Positions 9,401 to 21,400 of a stretch of 64,000 nt of DNA are shown here, piece by piece. The position numbers and the translations under genes were made by a program. The notes beneath the pieces were generated by a model. The model was not told the origin of the DNA, searched no databases, and saw only the letters and a program-made list of their open reading frames with translations. The DNA lies in NCBI GenBank assembly GCA_964036275.1, contig OZ038434.1, forward strand, positions 28,133,511 to 28,197,510, given 5' to 3'. The stretch comes from Litoditis marina (taxonomy: Eukaryota; Nematoda; Chromadorea; Rhabditida; Rhabditidae). Each line of letters starts with the position of its first letter. Within the stretch, counting starts at the first letter, position 1.

Positions 9401-12400
9401 CAATGTGTCCCTATGGCAAATTAAAAACCATTATCAAAAATTTATACTTTTATAACCCTATCTTGCTTCGTTTCCTCAGAAAAGCAGCTTACGTAATGAC
9501 ACCGGTGGAGGGTTGCGTACGGGGTATGCTCAAAACAGCCTATAGGAGTACAAAAATGCTCCTAAAACACTCTATCCCATACGAATACCCAATTAAAGAC
9601 TACAAAATGGAAATAAATTTGGATGTAAATTAACCAATTCAAGTTGCGTCACAGTGAAAATGTTCAAGTCCCTTTCTTAATTGCTTGATGTTATGCAAAT
9701 TTTACAAATTTTTAATCAGAAAGTTTTTTCATGGTCTATGGGAAGACATTAAGAAATTTTTTGAGCTTTTTAAATTTTTCATGAAACTCAAATTACAGCG
9801 GAACGGTTTCTTTAAGGGGTATCTCCTTTTCACTCGTTTTCCACAGTTTTTTTTTCACTAGAAATGACCAATGCATGTTTATGCATTTGTTTTGGTAATA
9901 AGTGGGCTAAAAGTTTCACGCATGGTAGTGTTTTTGCACCACCAAGTTGAGAATAGACTAATACACCTGTGCGGTCCGACTATTCGTTGAAAATCAGTCC
10001 TTTTTCATATTGAATTGCGCATAAATTAGAGATTTTGCATCATAAGTCTTGTTGTTTTCGGCGCAAAAGTTGCGTTTTCCCATTAATTTCACTGGGATAT
10101 GGGTACTTTTTTCGTAATCGTTATCTTGTTGCTTGTCGGGTGAAGCAACTAGTTATGAAGTTTTTAATTCCGATAACATTTGGGTAGCTCCAATAGTGCA
10201 CTGCAGTCGACATTGAAGTTCCATAACTTCTATCGCAAAATAATTATGTTTTCTAGTGCTCGGTCCGGTGAAGCAAATGAAACTCTACACGATTCAACTC
10301 TACGAAAAATATAGCCATATTTTTGTTCAAGTTCTCATCAATAGTAGTGATATGTTGTTTATAAAGGTGTAATAAACCATCAATGTTCACGAAGAGACTA
10401 GTTTCGTCGATAATGCTCGATTGACGATACTAATTCAATCAGGGATTAGTAAAAAGTGGGGGAACCAACAAATGTGTGAGTTGTGTTTGGTCCGACCTCA
10501 ATATCAGCAAAAAGTGAACGATACGAATTGCTGTGATACTGTAGCAGAAGTATTCTGCAAAAATAGAACAATACAAACGTTGCACAATGGTTCACGAAGC
10601 CCGCATGATATTTCAGAAATTGCCGAAGGGTATTTCATGTGTGCTTTGACGACATGCGTGCGTTGTGAACCAAACCAAAGACAACTCACGCAGAGCGCTT
10701 CGCGCTCCGCGCGATATTTCTTGAAACGAGTTTTTCTTGAAACACTTCGATCTAAACTGTAGAAGTCAGGACGAGAAATTCATCAAAAAATACAGGTAAA
10801 ATACTTGTTCGCTCTACTCCGGTTTGTCAACTAGCGTGTTGGGTATTCGCGTTCACTCGACAAACTGATGTTGGCCGGATGGATGTATTGGCTGCTGCCT
10901 GCTGGTTCGAATCCCGCGTAGATCAAATAATTTGCAGTCCCAATATTGTGATACAAGGGAGGGCGCCGGCGGCTAAAGCCGCCTCCTCCTCCCTTGTTTG
11001 AGCCTAGGTTGGCGGGAGCTTCCCGGCTCTCTTTTTTCCGAACATAGATTGCGGAAGTTCTCAACATTGAGCGCGGAACTCCTCCCTAACATGGGACGCG
11101 GGAGTAGCCTTTAACATGGAGCGCGGAAATCCTTCCTAGGGCGCGGGAGTTTCCCTTAACATAGAGCGCGGAAATCCTTCTTAATATAGGGTGCGGGAGT
11201 TTCCCTTAACATAGAGCGCGAATTTCCTTCCGTACATAGAGCGCGGGAGTTTCCCTCAACATAGAGCGCGAAATTCCTTCCAAAGGTGCGGGAGTTTCCT
11301 TTAGCATAGAGCGCGGAATTCCTTCTTTACATAGAGCGCGGGAGTTTCCCTCAACATAGAGCGCGGAATTCTTTCCTAACATAGGGCGCGGGAGTTTCCC
11401 GCAACATAGAGCGCTGAATTCTTTCCTAACATAGGGCGCGGGAGTTTCCCTCAACATAGAGCGCGGAATTCTTTCCCAACATAGGGCGCGGGAGTTTCCC
11501 TCAACATAGAGCGCGGAAATCCTTCCTAGGACGCGGGAGTTTCCCTTAACATAGAGCGCGGAAATCCTTCCTAGGGCGCGGGAGTTTCCCTCAACATAGA
11601 GCGCGGAACTCTTTCCTAACATAGGGCGCGGGAGTTTCCCTCAACATAGAGCGCGGAATTCTTTCCTAGGGCGCGGGAGTTTCCCTTAACATAGAGCGCG
11701 GAAATCCTTCCTAGGGCGCGGGAGTTTCCCTCAACATAGAGCGCGGAAATCCTTCCAAAGGTGCGGGAGTTTCCCTTAACATAGAGCGCGGAATTCCTCT
11801 CTTACATAGGGCGCGGGAGTTTCCCTCAACATAGAGCGCGGAATTCTTTTCTAACATAGGGCGCGGGAGTTTCCCTCAACATAGAGCGCGGAAATCCTTC
11901 CTGGGGCGCGGGAGTTTCCCTCAACATAGAGCGCGGAATTCTTTCCTAACATAGGGCGCGGGAGTTTCCCTCAACATAGAGCGCGGAAATCCTTCCAAAG
12001 GTGCGGGAGTTTCCCTTAACATAGAGCGCGGAATTCCTCTCTTACATAGGGCGCGGGAGTTTCCCTCAACGGGAGGCGAATTATAGAAAGGGATGTACGC
12101 CTAAGTAAACATTTGTTGTACCTCATAGCACTGTTGTTTCTAACAGGCCGGTGATTCAACGGAATGGTTTGGCATGGCAGATAACAACTGTAGAGCTCAA
12201 CAGGCAAATATAGCTTCGATCCATTCAGATGAAGAAAACCAGTTTGTTGCAAGTGAGTTGAGGTTTCCAAGACAAACTCGACAACCGTTCAAAGCGAGCG
12301 TACCTTTTTACTCTGATGATTCGGGTTATCACTGTACGCATGGAAACGAAAATGAATTCTGCAACTTAGGCCGTTTTGTTGCAAACTAGAGTACGGCATT

Positions 12401-15400
12401 ATGACGTACCAAATTTTCATGGAGATGCGCACAAGGTGTCCGCAGAACGTTCGTAAAACGTATTAACAACTTGAAACGCACATAGAAAGTGTTTCACATT
12501 TAGTTCCTTTTTGTTGTGTTTAAGATTAAGGCTATGTTTTCTGAAACCGATTTCATCACTCCGGATCAAAATCTTTGCGCTACAGTAAGCCTAAGGATAA
12601 TTTTGCTCGGTTCTCGAACGGTTTCCATTTCATCTTTGTTGTAATAGTAAGGGACCACCAGTGAACTATTGGAGCGGAGTATGTTTAGTTTTCATGTTTT
12701 TTATTAGATTAAAATTATAGAGAAACGATTCCTCTAAACTCGCTCTCAGATTACAAATTAAATTATAAGGAAAAAAAAACTTGAATCATCGATTGCGTTG
12801 AAAGAGAAACTCATTGCCCTTTTTCGAGAAATGGTCTATGTTGGAGACCAAAACCAAATCATCCAGTTGTGATCAGGTACAAATGTGTGTTAGGAGAATT
12901 TACGTTTGCAAAACTCAGTGGACCATTCGGTAAAAAAATCTCGTTTAGATATGACCCTGGCTTCAACCAACCCGCAATGGGTAGGGCTTGAGAAGAAAGG
13001 ATCCGATTGGATCAATAAAGATGGTACTTCTCTTGACTACAATAAATGGGTGGCTGGACAATACGCACACCACAAGTGTACAGCGGTGAATACGATGCTT
13101 TTATTTGTTCAATAACTCTTTCCCTCTTTCTGTCTGTGATATAATGATCGCCATTGCTTTCACTATGAAAAAATTTTGTCGGCAATAATGGAAACCGTAT
13201 AATTTCAGATCAACAGACTCCAAAATTATCAATGGAACTATATCGATTGCCACGGTCAAGCCGGTTATGTATGTAAGAAGAACGCATTCGGGAAGCCCGT
13301 CACAGGTTGGTGAAACATTTTCCAATAGTTTTATATCTCACCTTGAGCATCGTTTTAGGTTTTTTTTGAAATTATAGACATCAACCATAGTACTAATAAT
13401 TACGAGTTGTCAGCATCACTGTCTGAGTTCCATTTCAATACAACTATTTGAGTGTTTTTCATCACCCATTTGGAGTGTCACATGGTATGTGTGGTCACGT
13501 GTTTAATCGCAGATCAACTCTTCTAGTCTACTCTATTCGAGGAAGCATGAGAAGTTGTCGTCTGTTCAAAAAGCAAGACCCAAAAACCACACTCAAAGTG
13601 TTCCCGAACAACCTCAACGCTGCGAACGAGAATATTCAAAAAAGAATTAGAAATAGATCGAACATCCCTGTCGAACCAACTTGGAGCACACTGTCGAGAG
13701 TGGAAGTTAGCAACCCAAAGTATATAAATATACAAAAATATTATAAATACAAAATATAAAATGAAAATTTCGATACTATACTTGTTTTGTGATGAGCGGG
13801 TGTCACATTCTCCGAGTGTAGATAAATAAATAAACGAATATAATGATACCAAGAAAAGGCAAGACTACTCTGCTATCTAGCTCTTGGTGTAAAATGGTGT
13901 CGACAACATCAATTTCGCTCATTGTTCTGATTTATCCCACAATATCTGAACAAAAAGCTGTGTCGTGATCTATCAAAAACTATTCAGCAGAGTGTTTTTC
14001 GTGGGATCATCATTTGTTTATTTATTCATCCACATTCAAAGCATGGCCCTCAAGATAATGCATTGAAACTTTCACCCTCTATATATTTTTTCTTCCCGTT
14101 GCAGTGTTTCTAGGAGTAAAGCTGTTTAGGAGTAACTTGTACAAATCACCCCGTTCTTGCTACCCCATTTTTTTTTATCATAGCGGCAAGATTGTTTGGA
14201 TGAAAGCATAGTTGGCGTCAACTTTGCACACATCATCTTCAGATAATGTTTCATCGTTGATTGAGCATTTTTCAATATATTTGACGTCATCTGGCTCGCA
14301 GAAAAACCAATTTTTTCTTAAATAGTCTGGCAAAATGTGAGGTTACCAACAGATAAACTTTGATGTATATCTTCAATCGAGGTTCTGTTAGGTCTATATT
14401 TACAATCAGATGATTGGATGGCTTACACCTCATTTAAAGGCGTGGAGAAGGCGCAGAAAGTGGAGTCAACTCATTTACCTAATTTAAGTGGGTTTTTTCA
14501 GTTCCTTCAACTGCGTGCGAACCAGGATGGCACATCTTACCCGGCGCCAAATTCTGTCTCAAGGTGAAATTCTGAATTTGTCCGAATTTAATGACTGAAC
14601 TCTAATACTAATAGAAAGAGCCTCAACAAGGAGTGCAAAACATGTAAGATCGATTGTTGAACAAACAGAAAACCTAGCAACACCGTTTGAATAGTTCAAG
14701 AAAATATGAAGTGTTCAGCGACTTTGAATATGGAGTGTTTAGCGACTGTTTTAATCGCGTCGCTACACAGATTGGAGACACATTGGAATACTGGCCCGAC
14801 GCCCAGCGAAAATGCGAAGAGATGGGCGCAAATTTAGCATCCATTCACAGCAAAGATGAGAATGAGTTTGTCGCTCGTGAGTTTTGTTTGCCCCGTTTTG
14901 TGTGGTTTGACACCAGTTTACTGTTTTACAGTGGTACACAGAGCAATTGTGTTGGTTATGATTGTAACTCTATGAATTTTGTGTGGTGAACAGACTTGAC
15001 AATGTAGTGGTTTTCGAATATATTTGTTTCCTATAGTTCCGGTCATTCCCACTGAGACTTTGGCAGCGTGCCATTGAATTTTCCGGGCTATTTTTCACCA
15101 CTTTGGAGTTGTTCAAAAAACTGTAATTTTCTGTCATTGCTTGTTCAGTTTTACGAGAACACGTGAACGAAAACGTTTTCGGAATTCTCACGTCTGCTCT
15201 GAGAAATAGTCATCCGAAAATCTTGGCACGATGCCAAGGAGTCTCAGTGGGAATGAAACAAACTATATCTGTGCATCTAAAAATGCAGGTCACTGGCACT
15301 AATTCAAAAAGCTAAGGAGAAAACATGAAAAGCTTCGGTTTCTTTTATTCTAAGTGACACTTGGCAGCGTGGTGATGAAACTTTGGAGGAAGATTTCTCA

Positions 15401-18400
15401 TAGAAAGTATCCGTTTTGTGAGAAAGATCATCTCGTTCACTTACTGTTTGAAGGGTGACCAACAACTTATAGTCCTAACCAACTTCTTGAAAACTCTAGT
15501 TTGTTTAAATTGCGAAAATTATTGGCACCAATTTTGATGGGAGTGTCGGGACCTTTAACAGGAAAATGTGGAACCACAGTTCGACACGTAGGGTGATCAC
15601 TCGCTTGGTATGCAGTATCGTAAAATAATAAAAACCTAGATTTGTCCGAGACAATCTCGTCCCCATTCCCATTATGTTGATTTAGTTAGTTATTTATCTA
15701 TTCAAGCTAAAAGCAAAAGAAAACTAGACATAGAATTACGTGAAACATAAATTATTAAAGCAAGAAAAATGGTAAAAGAAAGAGCAACTTTGAACAGTAG
15801 TCAGGGTGATACACGTGGAGAATTATAGAAAATACTTCTGCAAAGTCCGCTAACTATACACAATGTTGAATGTGGCGTATGATACGATGAATTTAAAAAT
15901 CAGTGTATTGCTAATCGAAGCTACATGATCTGTTGTATATCGGAATTGCAATCAAATTGTGTTGCGATACTTGTTCGGCCGCATATCATGCAAAAGTTAT
16001 TGACTGAGCTACTGTGCTGGTGGCTCAGCGTTTGTGGCCAGCTGGTGGAGCACTTGTAAGCAGCAATCGGTTTGGCCCTATCTGCCCTTCAAAACTGATT
16101 TGGTGATCAACTAAGTCTGAATAAATGTTTTTGCCTCAGAATTATCACCAACGTTCGGAAGTGGAAGAACGGGCTTGCACCAAGATTTTCTCTGGATCGG
16201 GGTGAACACCGACACAACTCGGAAAGTTTGGAGGAATGAGGATGGTACTAATCTCGACTACAAGAATTGGGCCAGAGACGAGCCGAACAATAGAGGCGGA
16301 GAAGAATATTGTGTTCATGTGAGAGAAATACGACCATCACAGTAAATTGAAGACCTGAACGGAACCTAATCTCGTGCCTCGCGCTCCACCATTAATTCGG
16401 TCGCTCTGACGCGACAAAACCGAAGTTTTCGGAGCTCCGCTAATGAATTTCGATTGAATGATCCACAAAACATCAATAACTCAGCCTTTTGGATTAACAT
16501 TGGAGCAACGGAGTAACCCGTGGAGCACGAAGGACAGGATTCGGGCCCTGTCAGATTCACTTTCAATGTTCGCTTTTTCATTGCTTGAAACTGGGATTAT
16601 TGTCTGAAAGATGGAAGATTCTTCTAGAATTTCTCATGCAATCCAGAGAATGGAGTTACAATGCTTCCGCATAATATGACTAATGAACAGACGTACTATG
16701 TTTCTTGTATATTTTTATTTCAAGTTGTATCCGCGTACTTGCGAGAGATATGGAAAAATATGTGGACTACGGTACAGTTGGAACGATCTTGCATGTTCAA
16801 GCTACCGCATGAGATATGTCTGCAAGAAACCAGTACAAGTGAGCAAGTTTATTATCGCGAATCATTTATTTTTTATGGATGTTCCCCAGGTGTTTCAGGG
16901 GTTTGTTCCACCAGCAAACCTTTTAAAATTACTTTCATTTTAACATGAAGGATTCAGTAAAGCATAAAACAAAATAGTATTAATCAAAGTCTCTAGTAAA
17001 AAGATTTAGGGGTTGTCGTTTTTTGCCGCACAAAAATCCATTAATATGTTGAGCCTAGTAAATATCAAATAGCTTTATACGTAAATTCAAGAACAAACAA
17101 CACAGTAGGTTACGTGACAAAATTGAGCTTGAGAAATTGAGAAGAGGAAATGAACATAATAACAAAACATGGACGATGACAAGAAAAGAACTCTATGCCT
17201 TGCCTGGTTCCGCAGAGCCGAGTGGGCGTGGCTTAAACGCAGTGGGTGCAAGCTTACCTGTAAACAACGGAGATTGAAAAAATTTTGATAGATCACTTAA
17301 AAGATCAGCTAAGCTGTTATGAACTGCGTTTCTCAAATACATTTCTAAACCAATACTGATTTCTCGAAAATCTTTTATTCAATTTTTTCGTGTTATCCTG
17401 GCTAATCATCTATCTAACCGGTCTCGCAACCTTCTGTAACCAAAATTTGGGTGAAAAACTAACGTTAAAAACTTTGATTTGCTTTAGGTCGAAAAATTAC
17501 CGCTTTCTTACTTAGAGTCACTAAACGGTTATCTACTCACACTGAACCTGAAAAGGGGTTACGTAAAACCTGATTAGACTCAGACTTCCACGAACAACCT
17601 TCCACGAACAACTCTTTTTTTCAGGTAACCACGACCACCACCACAACAACAACAACCACTACAACTAAACCAACAACAACCAAAACAACTACCAAACCAA
17701 CAACCAAAACAACCACCAAACCAACCACCAAAACTACTACTACCACCACCAAGCCAACTACCACTACAACTCCATCACGTCAGTTCTTAAATAGTAGTGG
17801 ATCTGCTCAAAAGGTTCTCGGGAAGAATAGAGATTGAAGTGTAGGTAGAAACGTATCTGCAATCACACTTACTATACAAAACATGATAATCTCACGTTAC
17901 GTAACGTAACGTAACCCCTTAAACTTTGAACAAGCCACTTCTGATCCCATCTAACCTATGGCACCGGAAAAAAATGTTGACGCATATGAATATATGAGTG
18001 TGACAAGCGGATGTTGATTGTTTGCTAACAGTTGAGAGAGTTACAGATGAAATGGAGCTCTTGAGCTGTTTTCTCACCAAAATGACCGTAGGCTGTCCAC
18101 AACGATTTGATAAATATTATGTATCGAGATACTCTGGTTTGGCATTCATGTTTGCTATCTTCATTTGGTGAGAAAAACGTTTAGGCAAATCGCAAGAATA
18201 GAACGGGGAAAGAGGTCCAGGCAGAGTTTTTACAGAAATTAGCAAAACAAGCAACGCTGCCGGCACCTTACCTGTTTTTCTAATGAATTGATCAAATAGA
18301 TTCTGTCCGAATGAAAAAAAATACTTGTGAATTTAAAATACTGAAAGATCCTGTTTCTAGGCGTTTCTCCATTCACGTGCAGTATCTTCCAGAGATCGGG

Positions 18401-21400
18401 AGGTGATGATGGTCAGTTTCTTTATACATTTTTGGTTCAAAAAACGATCAGAATCACCAGGTTTCGCGTGAGTAGAACGTTCGTTGATCGTTGATTCAAT
18501 GTTGTTTTCAATATCGAGGTGTTTATTTTCAAAGGACCCGTTCCAACACATGTGTGTTTATGCCAGGAGTAGATTAAATAATGTGGAATGGTGCACTCTG
18601 TCATTGCACGTTTCTGAGTTCTGGTGTGTTCAACATGTTTCACGTGATTGTGCAATTGACTAACAGTATACATTTATCGGGCACATCACCACAGTCATGC
18701 TGTTTTCAGTAGCTGGAGAACAGAGAAAGTGTGATTATGCCCCGTACTTGTCGTACTTTCACGTGAAAACGGTGAGTTCAATTATTTGGTAGCTTGAAAA
18801 CATTAGTGGGACCTGATCGGTTCAAGCTAACAAACCGCGTGGTAGTTCGATTTGATCAACTTGAAGAAACCATTCAAATTTATATTCTTCGAAAAAAAAA
18901 ACTCTTCAAAGTTATTAAAATGGAGAAAGAACTAGTGAGACTAACAATTTTGTTGTTGTGAAGTTCTGGAGTGAAAAAAGGTGCCGTTGCTAAACCCAAG
19001 CCCTCTTCTTTGTTTAAGTGCACACAAAATAGAGATACCAGGCTATAACCTACGACATGACTAGAGGATTGTCATCCTTCATGTAAGTTGCCTGTTTCTT
19101 TCACAACGACTGGCAGGTAGAAAGTTTAAATCTGAATGAGTAAAGTAGTGCAAAAACACTCAAAATCTCTAGGAATTGAGTGGAACGAACAGATTAGAGT
19201 CGTTCAAATCAGACTCTGCACTGAGATCGACTCGAAATAATCATTAAATTAGAAGTCCAGTCCTCTCTGCGGCGCTAAGGTTAATGGATTCTCAAAACTG
19301 GTAATTTTACAACATAATCACTCGTTACGAAATCAATTTCGGTACAGTACGCCCCACCATAATATCTCTCAGAGTGTACATTGGATGAGAATCGTCAGAG
19401 AAGAGATTCTTTCGGCGATTCTTATCCAGCTTTGTCCAAAACATCTTTTTGTCCAGAAGCTTTGAAAACTTCATGTTTTAACGATTAACTTTGAAGTTAA
19501 TAAACAGCCCAAATCCAGAGTAAAATGTTCAGCAAACCTGTTATATTCGAAGCCACCTTCCGGCTTCGCAAATAAAGTTCCCTTCGTATTTTTTGGGTGG
19601 GAAACTGGAAAAGGATGCTGAAAGAGGATTGAGAAGAAGACTTGTGCTATTGAAGGTATTGTTATGATTGACTGGGTAGTTTCGTACAACAAAAGAAACA
19701 TAAAGAGAAAAGAAGAGAAAAGAAGCGAGAGCAAGGGAGAAAAAGAAAGAAAGAAATAAAAAAGAGAGAATCTATATTGACCAGAGCTTTCGTATGCTGG
19801 TTCAATACTCTGAGAATTTTGTTTACTCAAAGCAGGACGTTTAATGTGGACCCATCCCGTGTCAACGGTCCTTTAAACTGCAATTGAAAAATGTATTGCA
19901 GTTCAAAGGACCGTTGACACGGGTTTGGTCCACATAGCCGAAGTAAAGATATTGTTCCACATAATCATTCTTTCTTGAATAAATAGCACCAACTCAACTT
20001 TCCAGAATGAATCCATCAACTCTCCTCCAGCTCATATTCATGCATTCCGTGAGTTTTAGCATAGTTTGAGCAGAGTGCGGCTATAGTGAGTGCCAACTTT
20101 ATGAGTTTGTGTCTCTCGCCGGAATCGAACCTGCGAGCAAAATATTCGTAGCAGGGCGCTAACCACTGCGCTATTAGAGCACATAAGGGAAAGCTTTAGA
20201 ATAGAAAACATATGTGCGTACACAGCGAAAAGTAAGATATACAGTACCCTCCCGCCTTTCCGTTGTCAACGACTATAACTAGTGCTTAAAACAGGTAGCA
20301 AAACTGAGGGGAAGGCAACTGCGGCCAAATAAATGTTCATGACACATTTGCCATAATATGTAAATGAATAAAATATGCACACTCGCAGCTATAAGTTTGA
20401 CGTGAACTTGTAGAACATCAGTTTACCACCTTTAACGAAAAACTATTTCTATTTCAGGACACAACTATTATTGCGATGACTTCCAACTGTTTGGAAGTCA
20501 CTGTTTCTTTGTAGGACCACAGGGTGAGTGAAAAGAGAGAGAGAGAAAAAAGACGTACAAAATAGAAAACTAATGTTTTCTACTGATATTGGAGAAGAGA
20601 GTAAGAGAGAAAGATAGCAAGGAAAGAACGAGACGAGAGATTCAGAAAACGAGAGATGATAAAATTTGAACTCGTAAAAAAATAACTCTTCTTTAATCGA
20701 GAAACGTATGAAATTAACGGTACCGGGGTACAAATTCAGAAATTCGAGTTTGGGAAAACCGAAGTTTTCAGTTTCGAGTTCGACTCGACTTGAAACTTAT
20801 CGAACCCGGTAAGATAGGTCATAGGTTTTCTACATTGAGGCAACTGTTTCAGTGATAACTTGGGTTACCTCGAAAGGCGTCTGTCTCAAGAAGTCATCAA
20901 CTCTGTTCACTCCGCACAGCGATCGCGACCTACAGTCTGTGATTCGTACGTTTATATCTTTTCGAAAAAATGACTCGAGAAACTTCATGAAGTTTCGCAG
21001 TTCAATTCAAAATTATAGTAGAACAGACAATGAAATACACTTATATAAACAAAAGTTCAAATTGGTTTCCTTGTTCTGTTTGTATACACACAGAGAAAAT
21101 TTCTGATTATAAAATAATGATAGAAACGAACACCATTATATTTTTTCACAAGCTGAAAACTTAGAAATCGTGAACAGTTTTGCTCGAATTCATTCCTGTT
21201 AGAAAAGTGTTTTTTGAATTCTCATATTCTTTTTTGTTCTGGTATATTTCTATTGAATTCAAGAAAAACTCCGCTATCAGGTATAGAAAATTGATATATG
21301 TTTGTTCTTCGACAATTGAGCTTATGTTGAAAACTTGAATTTTGTGAATTGTAAAATGAGTACTTTCAGACGTTCTGGACGAGACCAACAACAAGGGAAT

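Noticed and set aside
11206..11622. 138-codon minus-strand frame with repeated SALYVEGNSRA peptides
   Set aside because: It is the 50-bp minisatellite read as protein; the frame exists only because GC-rich units lack stops, and unit-length changes break it elsewhere.
13448..13852. Overlapping frames on both strands between lectin exons 5 and 6
   Set aside because: No motif, no splice link and no repeat match; they end in AT-rich low-complexity sequence. Left unexplained.
20106..20180. tRNA gene on the minus strand
   Set aside because: A- and B-boxes are good, but no acceptor stem pairs, the T-arm is too long, and the segment is part of a repeat with two more copies.
20458..20511. Lectin exon 13 ending at the GTAGGA donor (20512)
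   Set aside because: It would put exon 14 in a frame starting with TGA. Using GTGAGTG at 20524 keeps the frame and the expected GPQ-V-ITWV sequence.
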